This document shows, in pieces, positions 9,413 to 17,717 of a stretch of DNA of 64,000 nt. The stretch is from Rhodovastum sp963709085 (GTDB lineage: Bacteria > Pseudomonadota > Alphaproteobacteria > Acetobacterales > Acetobacteraceae), in NCBI GenBank assembly GCA_963709085.1, contig CAVPVB010000007.1, positions 2,480,001 to 2,544,000 of the forward strand. Direction: 5' to 3'. Below the pieces are notes generated by a model that made no database searches, was not told the DNA's origin, and saw only the letters and a program-made list of their open reading frames with translations. Numbering within the stretch: the stretch's first letter is position 1; each line of letters opens with the position of its first letter. Made by a program: the position numbers and the translations under genes.

Positions 9413-10738
9413 CGCGGCGAACCGGGCCGCTCGAAGCGCGCCCGGTCGAAACGTGCCCGGTCGGCCGGCAGCAGCCGCACCTTCACGTGGATGGCGGCGT
9501 CGTCGTCGGCCCGCGCGATCACCTCGCCGTGCTGATACAGCCAGGCCAGCCGCGCGCCGTCACCGGGCAGAACGACGTAATCCGCGACCTGCATCCCCGC
9601 CGCAATGCGCGCATCGATCGCCTCGCGCAAGGTGGGCAGGCCCTCGCCGGTGATGGCGGAGACGGCCACCACCCCCGGACGCAGCGGCACGTGATCCACC
9701 CCGCCCAGCAGGTCGGCCTTGTTCAGCACTTCCAGCGTGCGATCGGGCCAGGCTTCGTCCAGCGTGCCGTCGGCCACCATGCCGTCCAGCACCGCCACCA
9801 CGTCGGCGCGCTGGGACGCCGAGTTCGGGGTGGGCGGCGTCGCGCACATGCAGGATGACATCGGCCTCTGACACTTCCTCCAGCGTGGCGCGGAAGGCGG
9901 CCACCAGCTCGGTGGGCAGTTCGCTGATGAAGCCGACCGTGTCGGACAGGATGGCGCGCCGCCCGGAAGGCAGGCGCAGGCCGCGCATGGTGGGGTCCAG
10001 CGTGGCAAAAAGCTGGTCGCGCGCGGCCACTTCGGCACCCGTCATGGCATTGAACAGGGTGGATTTGCCCGCATTGGTGTAGCCCACCAGCGCCACCACC
10101 GGAAACGGCACCCGCCGGCGCGCGCTGCGGTGCAGGCCGCGGGTGCGCCGCACCTGCTCCAGTTCGCGCTTGAGCCGCACGATGCGGTCGCCGATCAGGC
10201 GGCGGTCGGCCTCGATCTGGGTTTCGCCCGGGCCGCCGAGGAAGCCGAAACCGCCGCGCTGGCGCTCAAGGTGGGTCCAGGACCGCACGAGGCGGGAGCG
10301 CTGGTATTCCAGATGCGCCAGCTCGACCTGCAGCGCGCCTTCCCTGGTGGCAGCGCGCTCGCCGAAGATATCGAGGATCAGGCCGGTGCGGTCGATGACC
10401 TTGCAGTTCCAGGCCTTCTCCAGGTTGCGCTGCTGCACCGGCGACAACTGGGCATCGACAACCGCAACCGCCACGTGTTCGGCGGCCATCGCCTCTCCCT
10501 GTGCCGCGGCCTGGCCCTCGCCGAGCAGCGTTGCGGGCCGGCGGGAGCGCAGCGGCAGGATGGCGCTGTGCACCACCACCAGCCCGATCGAGGCGGTCAG
10601 GCCGACCGCCTCGGCCAGTCGGGCCTCCGCGGCACGCGCGGTGTCGGCGCCGGCGGCGGGCTTCTCCCAGGGAAGGATGACGGCGGCGCGGGTGGGCGCC
10701 GCCGTTCCATCGTCAGGCTGCTCAGTCGACTCGGGCAG
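9409..10738 (-). pseudogene. hflX: GTPase HflX, split by one frameshift; probable CTG start
   Basis: Ribosome-associated GTPase that splits stalled 70S ribosomes. The glycine-rich N-terminal domain has GGFGFLGGPGETQIE, followed by G1 GYTNAGKSTL, G3 DTVGF and G4 NKADLL. The frame changes between DAAHP and ASQRADVVAVLDG; an extra base at about 9825-9830 explains it, and without it the protein is about 442 residues, normal for HflX. No ATG, GTG or TTG exists in frame before 10579, which would cut away conserved residues (RAAVILPWEK, AVGLTASIGL). A CTG at 10736-10738 has GGGAG seven bases upstream and gives a proper N-terminus, overlapping hfq by 17 bases. hfq-hflX order is conserved in many proteobacteria. 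Confidence 0.85.
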
Positions 10739-11018
10739 AGACTGTCTCCCGCTGCGGCAGGGTCAAGGTGCTGCCAACCGTTTCCTTGACACCGTCGAAC
10801 AGCTGGATGGGGGCGCCCGGCATGACGGTGCTGATGGCATGCTTATAGACGAGCTGGGTGTGCCCGTCACGCCGCAGCAACACGGAGAAATTGTCGAACC
10901 AGGTGATGATGCCCTGCAACTTCACGCCATTCACCAGGAAGACGGTGACGGGCGTCTTGTTCTTGCGCACATGGTTCAGAAACACGTCCTGAACGTTCTG
11001 CGATTTTTCGTTGGCCAC
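10722..11018 (-). CDS. hfq: RNA chaperone Hfq
   Basis: Sm-like hexameric RNA chaperone that pairs small RNAs with mRNAs. The 98-residue protein has the Sm1 region (VQDVFLNHVRKNKTPVTVFL, about residues 9-28) with VNGVKLQGIITWFDNF, and the Sm2 signature VYKHAISTVMP (about residues 57-67). The start is GTG at 11018 with AAGGA a few bases upstream. The C-terminal tail is short, as in other alphaproteobacteria. The 3' end overlaps the inferred hflX start. Confidence 0.97.
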   Translation of the reverse strand: MANEKSQNVQDVFLNHVRKNKTPVTVFLVNGVKLQGIITWFDNFSVLLRRDGHTQLVYKHAISTVMPGAPIQLFDGVKETVGSTLTLPQRETVSARVD

Positions 11019-11400
11019 GACGCGATCCTTCTTCTTTTTGCTGGCCCCGGGTCACGCCGGGACCTGGTTAAGACGACGCCGCTTGCGTGGCTCGACCGCG
11101 CGCGACGACACAACAGCCGCCAGGAACGCCCACCCGCGCGCGCACGAAGCCGTGTGGCGAGAGCAAAGAAACCTCCCCAGTTGACAGGCCCAGGAACACC
11201 CCGCGACCCTGCCCGACAGTCACATCTGCGTCATACAGCGCATCACCCGAAAGAACCACCGTGCAAAAGGCGCCTGCACATCCACAGCCGTGTCACTCCA
11301 TTATCATATGTCACGTGCAGTTGACACGCCGATCGTTGCCGACGCATGCCTGATCGGCGCCGGGCGCGGCGTTGTTCGCGCGGCAAATCTTTTGCATGCC
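11019..11400. other. Intergenic region upstream of hfq; no gene recognised
   Basis: This 382-bp stretch separates the phosphopantetheinyl transferase gene from hfq, both on the minus strand, so it should hold the hfq promoter. A TATGATAAT block on the minus strand near 11302-11310 could be a -10 element, but no convincing -35 element is paired with it. A 63-codon minus-strand frame at 11068-11259 has no recognisable protein features and is not called. Confidence 0.4.
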
Positions 11401-12189
11401 TCAGCCGGTCAGGCCGGACGTAGGATTAAATCCGGCCGGGTCCAGCGCGCACCACGCGGCGTCGATGCCGGCACCCTGCCCGCGCAGTCCAATGGCGGCG
11501 AGAAAGCCGTGATGCACGACACGTTGGGCGAAACACCAATCCTGCGGGCGCTCGGGCAGTTCGGGTGCGAAATGGATTTCAGGCGGATCGACGTTGAACC
11601 AGAAGCTGGACAGGTCCTGGCTGAGCCCCTTGCCGGTGGCCTTGATGAACGCCTCCTTCAGCGTCCACAGCCGGAAAAACCCCTCGGCGCGGGCCGTCCC
11701 GGGCAACCGGTCCAGCCATTCGACCTCGGAGTCGGTGAAATAGCGCCTTGCCACCTCCATCGGCGCCCGCCGGTCGATCGGCTCCAGGTCGAATCCCAGC
11801 TTCAGGCCGGGCACCGTCGCCAGCGCGACGCCGACCAGCCCGTTGGTGTGCGACAGGTTGAAGGCCAGACCTGCAGGGCGGCCGCCCAGCAGAACCTCCG
11901 GCTTGCCATGCGCCCCGGCGGCAAAGCCGAAGCGATCGGGGGACGCGCCGGCCGCTTCGGCCAATGCGGCGCGGGCCAGCGCGTGGGCGGCGATGAAGGT
12001 AATGCGGCTGTGCGCGAACACGAAGCGGGCGGCGCGGGCGCGCTCGGTCGCGTCCAGCACCGCCGCCCACGGGGCGACATCGCCCTCGTCCAGGCCCGCG
12101 GTGGTCATGGTCCAGACCCGCACCGCCACGCCGGCGGGGCTGGCGTTGCCGGCAGCGCTCATCGGGACGAGAATAAGCCGATGCGGCAT
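11401..12189 (-). CDS. 4'-phosphopantetheinyl transferase (Sfp type)
   Basis: Transfers the phosphopantetheine arm from coenzyme A to carrier-protein domains. The roughly 262-residue length and motif set mark the Sfp/Gsp class: FNLSHTNGLVGVAL (about residues 112-125), the Mg2+-binding GFDLEPID (about 133-140), and WTLKEAFIKATGKGL with the catalytic KEAxxKxxG. Either ATG 12189 or the internal ATG ten codons later could be used. No polyketide or peptide synthetase is in the window, so its carrier protein is elsewhere. It is divergent from the metallophosphoesterase gene with a 38-bp gap. Confidence 0.92.
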   Translation of the reverse strand: MPHRLILVPMSAAGNASPAGVAVRVWTMTTAGLDEGDVAPWAAVLDATERARAARFVFAHSRITFIAAHALARAALAEAAGASPDRFGFAAGAHGKPEVLLGGRPAGLAFNLSHTNGLVGVALATVPGLKLGFDLEPIDRRAPMEVARRYFTDSEVEWLDRLPGTARAEGFFRLWTLKEAFIKATGKGLSQDLSSFWFNVDPPEIHFAPELPERPQDWCFAQRVVHHGFLAAIGLRGQGAGIDAAWCALDPAGFNPTSGLTG

Positions 12190-12227
12190 CCCGCGAAACA
12201 GCCCCCTTCCGGCCGACCGGCGGCACG

Positions 12228-13043
12228 ATGAGGTTGTGGGCGATCAGCGATCTGCACCTGGGGGTGGAGACCAACCGCGCCGCCCTGCGCGCCCTGCCCG
12301 CCCGGCCCGCGGACTGGCTGATCGTGGCCGGCGACGTATGCGAATCGCTGCCCCTGTTCGCCGAGGCCATGGCATTCCTGGCCACCCGATTCGCCCGCGT
12401 GCTGTGGGCGCCGGGCAACCACGAACTCTGGCTGACCGACCGCGGCACCGGCCCGGAAACCAGCGCGCAGAAATACGCCGCCCTGGTGGCAGCCGCCCGG
12501 CACGCCGGGGTGGACACGCCGGAGGACCCCTACCCGCGCTGGCCCGGCGGCGGGCCGGTAGTGGCGCCGCTGTTCACCACCTTCGATTACAGCTTCCGCC
12601 CGCCCGGCGTGGCGCGCGACGCCGTGCTGCGCTGGGCCGCCGAAACACGCTGCGTCAGCGCCGACGAGCGCCGGATGCGCCCGGCCCCGTTCGGCCGCAT
12701 GGACGAATGGTGCGCCGAACTTTGCGCCGCCACCGAGCAACGCCTGTCGCGCGAGGTGCCGCCGGACGCCAACACGATACTGGTCAGCCACTACCCGCTG
12801 CGGCGCGACCTGGTGCACATCCCCCGCATCCCCCGCTTCACCCCCTGGTGCGGCAGCGTCCGCACCGAGGACTGGCCGGTCCGCTTCCGCGCCGTGCTGG
12901 CAGTGAGCGGCCATCTGCACGTGCGCCGCACCGATCGGCTTGGCTTCACGCGCTTTGAGGAGGTTTCGCTGGGGTATGCGCGGCAATGGGACGCTTCTCG
13001 GGGGATGGGCTGGTATTTGCGGGATGTGACCCCCGCGGGATAG
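12228..13043 (+). CDS. Metallophosphoesterase (calcineurin-like)
   Basis: A 271-residue protein with the full dinuclear metal motif series: SDLHLG (DxH, about residue 7), AGDVCE (GDxxE, about 34), APGNHELW (GNHE, about 63), SHYPL (about 182) and SGHLHVRRTD (GHxH, about 225). The substrate could be a phosphodiester, a nucleotide or a protein. It lies divergently next to a phosphopantetheinyl transferase, so carrier-protein or pantetheine phosphate metabolism is possible, but that is inference from position only. A palindromic repeat copy follows the stop directly. Confidence 0.85.
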   Translation: MRLWAISDLHLGVETNRAALRALPARPADWLIVAGDVCESLPLFAEAMAFLATRFARVLWAPGNHELWLTDRGTGPETSAQKYAALVAAARHAGVDTPEDPYPRWPGGGPVVAPLFTTFDYSFRPPGVARDAVLRWAAETRCVSADERRMRPAPFGRMDEWCAELCAATEQRLSREVPPDANTILVSHYPLRRDLVHIPRIPRFTPWCGSVRTEDWPVRFRAVLAVSGHLHVRRTDRLGFTRFEEVSLGYARQWDASRGMGWYLRDVTPAG

Positions 13044-13105
13044 GCAAGGCCAGGGCTCTGCCCTGGACCCGCAAGGGGCCGAGAGGCCCCTTGACCCCAT
13101 TCGTT
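13044..13105. repeat. Intergenic palindromic repeat copy
   Basis: Has both characteristic dyads: ccagggctctgccctgg and caaggggccgagaggccccttg. It fills the entire space between two convergent genes: the metallophosphoesterase stop is the base before it and the stop codon of the PH-domain gene starts within its last bases. Confidence 0.85.
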
Positions 13106-13562
13106 AGCGGGCTGTGATGGCGCTGCGTACGGTCAGCGGGTCGGCGATCAGGCGCATCGTCTCGGTGCCTTCGCCGGTGCCGCGCACGGCAATGTCGCCA
13201 TAGCCCAGCACCCGGCCGAGAATGGACTGGTCCACCCCGACCGACTCGATCTGGTCCAGGTTCATCTCAATCGTGCGACGCTGGATCACCCCGGTCTTGT
13301 AGATCAGGCGATGATCGGTGACCGCGATCTCGGTCCCCCACAGATGAAACCAGGCACGCAAAAGCAGCACGCCGGCGAGTGCCGCCACCGCCAGCGCGAC
13401 GATGTTGAGCACCGACTCGAATTTCGGCGCCTGCCGCGCCCCGATGAAAATGGCCACCGCAACGGCCAGGGTGACCAGACCGTTCAGGTAGGTCAACCAG
13501 TGGATCGTGGCCCGCACCTTCACGTTCTCGCCGGGTTGAAGAACATTATCCACATAGCTCAT
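13104..13562 (-). CDS. PH domain-containing membrane protein (bPH2/YdbS-like)
   Basis: A 152-residue inner-membrane protein. Residues about 1-20 (PGENVKVRATIHW) precede two hydrophobic segments (LVTLAVAVAIFIGA and IVALAVAALAGVLLL). A bacterial PH-like domain follows with TEIAVTDHRLIYKTGVIQRR, NLDQIESVGVDQSILGRVLGYGDI and a final RLIADP. This layout is typical of short YdbS/DUF304 proteins, whose role is poorly known. Start ATG 13562 is chosen because the recognisable N-terminus MSYVDNVLQPGE begins there with AAGGG upstream. Confidence 0.88.
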   Translation of the reverse strand: MSYVDNVLQPGENVKVRATIHWLTYLNGLVTLAVAVAIFIGARQAPKFESVLNIVALAVAALAGVLLLRAWFHLWGTEIAVTDHRLIYKTGVIQRRTIEMNLDQIESVGVDQSILGRVLGYGDIAVRGTGEGTETMRLIADPLTVRSAITAR

Positions 13563-13943
13563 CCGCCGGTCCCTTTCCTGGCTGCCGCCAATGTCAATAC
13601 AGGAAGGCCGCGCCATCCCCAAGCGGGGAGCGACGGACCGCCGCAACGATTGCGTGTCCGATGGGGGAATGTTCTATGCCGCGCCGGACAGGGGACGGAC
13701 ACGGAGGGGCGGTTTATGCCCGACAGTCCCGAACGTTTTAGGAACTTTGTGCCGGGCTTGGAGAATTGGCGGACAGTCCAGTCCCCACCAATCGATCCTT
13801 GTCGGGATGAAATTGCTCTCTTTGCTGTTGCCGAATTCAAGATTAACGCACCAAAAATGGAGCCTTGGAATTTAAGGGCTTTTCCGGTGCATTAACTAGG
13901 TGCATAACAAAACCAGCATTTCGCAAAAAAACAGCTTGCAAAT
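13563..13943. other. Intergenic stretch at the left edge of the accessory island; no gene recognised
   Basis: About 380 bp between the PH-domain gene and the toxin operator. GC content drops in its right half (13800-13940), which fits an island boundary here. No tRNA, integrase attachment repeat or credible coding frame was recognised; a frame from 13865 runs into the toxin gene but lacks a ribosome site. Confidence 0.4.
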
Positions 13944-13963
13944 CTGTATCCGTCTGGATACAG
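13944..13963. promoter_or_regulatory. Candidate toxin-antitoxin operator (inverted repeat)
   Basis: A perfect dyad, CTGTATCC-GTCT-GGATACAG, lies 9 bp before the toxin ATG. Antitoxins of this class usually bind such a dyad and repress their own operon. It sits where a -10 element or transcription start would be. Confidence 0.55.
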
Positions 13964-13972
13964 TGGGGGCGC

Positions 13973-14278
13973 ATGAATACGTTTGTCCGTTCGTCAGATT
14001 TTGATGCGTGGTTATCGGGGCTTGCCGACCACAAGGCCAAGGCTAGGGTTCTGGCCCGTCTCCGCAGCGCGATGCTGGGCAACTTCGGCGATTGCGAACC
14101 CGTGGGCGAAGGCGTTTCCGAAATGCGCATTCACGTCGGGCCGGGCTATCGGGTCTATTTCGTGCGCATGGGATCGACCGTCTATGTCTTGCTGACCGGC
14201 GGCGATAAATCTTCGCAAAAACATGACATCACGCGCGCGAAGAAAATGGCTCAAGAGTTGAAGGAGACGAACTCATGA
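13973..14278 (+). CDS. Type II toxin, RelE/ParE-HigB superfamily (addiction module killer protein)
   Basis: A 101-residue protein with the RelE-like fold pattern: a helical LSGLADHKAKARVLARLRSA, the basic strand VSEMRIHVGPGYRVYFVRMG, and C-terminal LTGGDKSSQKHDITRAKKMA, typical of the COG3657 group of putative mRNA interferases. Length matches the family. ATG 13973 is chosen because GGGGGC precedes it and the upstream frame has no ribosome site. Its stop overlaps the antitoxin start (ATGA), the usual coupling in toxin-first modules of this type. Confidence 0.88.
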   Translation: MNTFVRSSDFDAWLSGLADHKAKARVLARLRSAMLGNFGDCEPVGEGVSEMRIHVGPGYRVYFVRMGSTVYVLLTGGDKSSQKHDITRAKKMAQELKETNS

Positions 14279-14574
14279 CTGCAACCTACGCCCCTTTTGA
14301 TGCGGCGGATTATCTCGACAATGACGCGGTCATTGCCGAATATCTTTCTGCCGCTGTTGAAGACCCCAACCCCGACGTGTTCCTTGCAGCCCTTGGCGAT
14401 GTTGCCAAGGCGCGTGGCATGGCGCAGATCGCCAAGGACGCGGGGCTTGGCCGCGAGAGCCTCTACAAGGCCTTGAACACCGGCGCGCATCCTCGCTACG
14501 AAACTGTCAGCGCCGTGCTGCGCGCCCTTGGGGTGAAATTCACGGTTGTTGCCGACCAGCCTCAACCGCGATGA
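14275..14574 (+). CDS. Type II antitoxin, HigA-like helix-turn-helix protein
   Basis: Partner of the preceding toxin. Its 99 residues match the addiction-module antidote family (COG3636): an N-terminal FDAADYLDNDAVIAEYLSAA, a middle FLAALGDVAKARGMAQIAK, and an HTH segment AGLGRESLYKALNTGAHPRYE followed by VSAVLRALGVKFTV. It should neutralise the toxin and repress the operon, possibly through the dyad at 13944-13963. The ATG lies within the toxin stop codon. Confidence 0.88.
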   Translation: MTATYAPFDAADYLDNDAVIAEYLSAAVEDPNPDVFLAALGDVAKARGMAQIAKDAGLGRESLYKALNTGAHPRYETVSAVLRALGVKFTVVADQPQPR

Positions 14575-14580
14575 TCCTTG

Positions 14581-15126
14581 ATGATCTTTGGATATGCACG
14601 AGTCTTAACGGACGGCCAGAGCGTTGACGCCCAAGTGCGCCAACTGACCAAGGCCGGATGCAAGAAGGTGTTCCGCGAAGTGGCGAGCGGAGCCAAGACC
14701 GACCGCGCCCAGCTCCGCAAGGCGCTCGACCAGCTCGACCCCGGCGACGTGCTGATGGTGACGCGGCTCGACCGCCTCGCCCGCTCGACCCGCGACCTGT
14801 TGAACACCCTCGCCGCTATCGCTGCCAAGGAGGCAGGCTTCCGATCCCTGGGGGACACTTGGGCGGATACCACGACGCCGCACGGTCGCCTGATGCTCGC
14901 CGTGCTCGGCGGGCTGGCTGAGTTCGAGCGCGACCTTATCCGCGCCCGCACCGGCGAAGGCCGCAAGCGCGCCATAGCGCAGGGCGTGAAGATGGGCCGC
15001 CCGCCGAAGATGACCCCGCACCAGATCAAGGAGGCGCTACAACGCCGCGACGCGGGCGAGCCTATGCGGGAGATCGCGCGGAGCTATAATGTTTCGCACA
15101 GCACGATTTCGAGGTTGGCATCATGA
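14581..15126 (+). CDS. Serine recombinase/resolvase-like protein lacking the catalytic serine
   Basis: Resolvase/invertase family, 181 residues, normal length. The N-terminal catalytic domain includes MIFGYARVLTDGQSVDAQ, REVASGAKTDRAQL, VTRLDRLARSTRDLL and LAEFERDLIRARTGEGR. A C-terminal HTH_7 (about residues 138-180, IARSYNVSHSTISRL) follows GRPPK. The active-site serine of the family (YARVST) is Leu here: codon 9 is TTA where TCA would give Ser. The Arg residues that support catalysis are present. As written, the protein could bind res-like DNA but should not cut it. It follows the antitoxin by 6 bp and may be co-transcribed; TTG 14578 is an alternative start. Confidence 0.85.
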   Translation: MIFGYARVLTDGQSVDAQVRQLTKAGCKKVFREVASGAKTDRAQLRKALDQLDPGDVLMVTRLDRLARSTRDLLNTLAAIAAKEAGFRSLGDTWADTTTPHGRLMLAVLGGLAEFERDLIRARTGEGRKRAIAQGVKMGRPPKMTPHQIKEALQRRDAGEPMREIARSYNVSHSTISRLAS

Positions 15127-15172
15127 TCTATGTTGCACCAAGAAGTTCATTGCGCCTTAAAGGCATCTGGTA

Positions 15173-15775
15173 ATGTCGTTGGTGTTGGCAGAATTGATCG
15201 TTCTCAGCATAGTCTTGGTTGGCGCAAGCTATGTCGGGGTCTTTTTCGATTTTAAATCTAAGTTAGCACACGACAAAATTCTTGCAGATTCAACCGCATC
15301 AAAAGCGGTTCTGCATAAAAATATTTCTATACGTGCAATAGCGCTTGCTTTAGCAGTTGTATGCGGGTTTCTCTTAAAATCTACATACGACGAATGGAAA
15401 GATGAATCGCGCACGCCAAATATTTCATTTCAAAAACTGGCCGTATTTATGGAGCGCATTGGTGACGATACCTATAAAGTAGGAATAGAAATCAAACTTT
15501 TTAATTCAGATAGCAAGCCATATCTGGTCAAAAGAATGGAGCTGTCGTTTGACCGATACGGAGTCGCTCTCGTTCCTAGAGAAGGCTATTATCTTCCAAA
15601 AATTATGATATCTAGCGACCATTTAGAAATTAATGAGGATAACTACCTGAAGCCATACACGGAAGGATATTATAAAACAGAACTTCCTGTTCTCATTCGA
15701 ATGAAGGTTATAGGCGGCCAACCGCCGGAGTTATTATTTTTCAGTAAATGGAAAATAGCTTGCCTATCCGGTTGA
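15173..15775 (+). pseudogene. 5' part of an orphan membrane-protein gene interrupted by an IS element
   Basis: The reading frame encodes 200 residues as it stands, but the last few (CLSG) come from the IS end. The native part has two transmembrane segments (LVLAELIVLSIVLVGASYVG and AIALALAVVCGFLL) and then a hydrophilic, beta-rich domain. Codon use is AT-rich, unlike the surrounding chromosome. Removing the IS (15759-16899) and one copy of the 8-bp duplication joins this frame exactly to the open frame at 16908-17362, giving an uninterrupted 346-residue protein. The family is not recognised. ATG 15173 starts it; the ribosome site is weak. Confidence 0.75.
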
Positions 15776-16899
15776 CACAGACACCCACTAGGGCTAGTGG
15801 GTGTCTATGGGAAATTCGTGGAACTTGGTTGACGAACGAAACCGGCCCGACGCGCTATGACCGGCATGGACATCCCTCAAAGAGATTATTTGGAATTTCC
15901 GAAGTCCCTTCCTGAATTCCAGCGACTTTTCCCAGATGACGCCGCTTGCGCGGGCTATCTGGAGCGCGCCCGCTGGGCTGGCGGCTTTGTGTGCCCATAC
16001 TGCGGCATTGTGGCGGAGCCTTTTCGTATCGCTACGCGGCCCGGTATACTTGAGTGCCGAACATGTCGCCGGCAGACCGGACTTCTGGTTGGCACCGTCA
16101 TGGAGCGCAGCCATACACCGCTAAATATTTGGTTCTGGGCGGCCTATCTGGTTATTAGCCATACACCAGGAATATCTGCAGTTCAGTTTCAGCGGCAACT
16201 CGGTTTGTCGCGCTATGAGACCGCCTTTGCCATTCTCCACAAGTTGCGCGCTGGCATGGTGCGTCCCGACCAGGACCGCATCGGCGGCAAATCCGACGAG
16301 CATGTTGAGGCTGATGAAACCTACGTCGGCGGCCGGACCCGTGGCGAAGGTCGGGGAGTCCATCACAAAGTCCTCGTGGCCTGTGCTGTCGAAGTTCGGC
16401 ACCGCAAACCGGGGACTGCGCAGGACAAGCGGAAGGATGGCCGATACGCGGGGCGAGTCCGGCTGGCAGTCGTCCCAGATAGAAGCGCCGTATCACTCTG
16501 TGGATTTGTCGAGAGCGCCGTTGCTCCGGGAGCGCTGGTCGTCACGGACGATTGGGGCGGCTACACGGGATTGCACAAGCGCGGCTACAACCACCAGGCC
16601 ATTGCCGAATGCGGCGATCCGCAGGTGGCCGACGATTTCCTGCCTATGATTTCATCTCGTATTCGCCAACCTCAAGACGTGGCTACTCGGCACCCATCAC
16701 GGCGTTAGCGCAAAGCATCTACAAGCCTACCTCAACGAGTTTACGTTCCGCTTCTACCGACGCTTCTACCCGTTCAATGCGTTTCGTTCTTTGCTCGGAC
16801 TCGCAGGTGGTGCAGAATCACCAACCTATGCCGAGCTTTACTCTGGCGACTGGGTGCACCCCACATTTAGTGGGCGTCTGCGTTAACCGGATAGGCAAG
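15759..16899 (+). mobile_element. IS1595-family (ISXO2-like) insertion sequence
   Basis: A 1141-bp element bounded by 32-bp imperfect terminal inverted repeats (15759-15790 and 16868-16899, three mismatches, each starting CTTGCCTATCCGGTT). It is flanked by an 8-bp direct duplication GAAAATAG at 15751-15758 and 16900-16907. An 8-bp AT-rich duplication, one DDE transposase and an ISXO2-like domain fit the IS1595 family. It is inserted in the orphan membrane-protein gene. The clean duplication implies simple, fairly recent transposition; the transposase is frameshifted. Confidence 0.9.
15857..16886 (+). pseudogene. IS1595-family transposase, frameshifted near its 3' end
   Basis: Contains an N-terminal zinc-ribbon-like domain (CPYCGIV...CRTCRRQTG, four Cys, about residues 46-74) and the ISXO2-like DDE domain with VEADETYVGGR (first Asp) and VVTDDWGGY (second Asp). 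At about 16650-16653, ATGATTTCATC has one T too many; removing it continues the frame with HLVFANLKTWLLGTHHGVSA and FTFRFYRRFYPFNAF to a TAA at 16884-16886, the expected C-terminus for this family. As written the protein ends at 16708 without it, so the IS is probably immobile unless the T is a sequencing error. Confidence 0.88.
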
Positions 16900-16907
16900 G
16901 AAAATAG

Positions 16908-17362
16908 TTCTCGGAGAAAAAACGATCGATGCATCTCCTTTGCTATATGCGAATAGCCCGGAATTTATATCACCTGACGAGTGGAATGAAATTCTAAAAC
17001 CGTCTTCGAAAATAGACATGAACAATTTCACTTATAAAAAATTGCCAGATGCCCCGCCGGGAATAGGAAAAGCGGCATATTATTTGTTGTATAATGAAGA
17101 TAAATCTATGCACTTGGACATTTTTGGATTTTCCAATACCAACTACCAGAGGGGAGATAAGGGAGTGTTGGTTTTTATCGGTGGATCAGGGTCCCCGAAC
17201 CTTAAAGATGGATGGATTATACTCGGAAGAACATACAAAGATGTATGGAGCGATAACGAAAAGTTAAAATTATACAACTCTATTGTTCCGCCCGAAAAAA
17301 ATGGCGAACCGAGACCTTTCGGGTATTTTTCGGGCGCGGAAGCGGAAATGAATGGAAAGTAG
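16908..17362 (+). pseudogene. 3' part of the IS-interrupted orphan membrane-protein gene
   Basis: Continuation of the gene at 15173. After excision the frame reads SKWKIVLGEKTIDASPLLYAN across the junction, with no stop or shift. The segment adds a hydrophilic C-terminal domain (YYLLYNEDKSMHLDIFGF, VLVFIGGSGSP, DGWIILGRTYKDVW). It has low GC and many Lys and Asn residues. By itself it lacks a good start; the first possible one is TTG 16940. Function unknown. Confidence 0.7.
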
Positions 17363-17717
17363 GAAACACCGCTAAGTTACAACGAAAAGAAAACGGCCCA
17401 TCACCTTGGACGGTCATCGGCATCCCTGCCTGCACCGTGCTCCGATCTTACTGAATACCACATCATCTCGGAATGAGAATCGTGTGGTGCAGCACGTTCC
17501 TCTCCTTCCTACCTTGAGCGCCACAGTCGGCGATCATCTGCCTTGGCGTCTGTTGCCCCCCGGACTCACCCGTCCCCGATTTCCTCCCGTCGTTCCGTTT
17601 CCCCTTGCCCTTCCTTCAGCACGTGATAATCCAGTTTATCACGTGCTGGGGAAGGGGGACGCGGGAGATCGCCAGATCGTATAATGCCAGCCACAACAGG
17701 ATTTCGCGGAGGGTGGC
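17363..17717. other. Non-coding stretch in the island with a strong hairpin
   Basis: About 355 bp between two orphan genes. A plus-strand frame at 17406-17684 has no ribosome site and a Pro/Arg-rich, non-protein-like composition. The stretch holds an imperfect stem-loop around 17455-17495 and the long perfect palindrome described separately. Confidence 0.4.
17617..17648. repeat. Perfect 13-bp inverted repeat, possible terminator-like hairpin or element end
   Basis: CAGCACGTGATAA and its exact complement TTATCACGTGCTG are separated by six bases. The pairing extends outward through a CCTTCC/GGAAGG pair with small mismatches. There is no T-run, so it is not a classical terminator. It may be a protein-binding site or a remnant of a small mobile repeat. 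Confidence 0.6.

Noticed and set aside
11068..11259. 63-codon minus-strand frame upstream of hfq
   Set aside because: No convincing ribosome site or family; left as intergenic.
13865..13972. N-terminal extension of the HigB-like toxin
   Set aside because: It would cover the dyad operator and lacks a ribosome site; ATG 13973 gives the family length.
17406..17684. 92-codon plus-strand frame in the island
   Set aside because: No ribosome site, low-complexity Pro/Arg/Leu content, and it crosses the palindrome.
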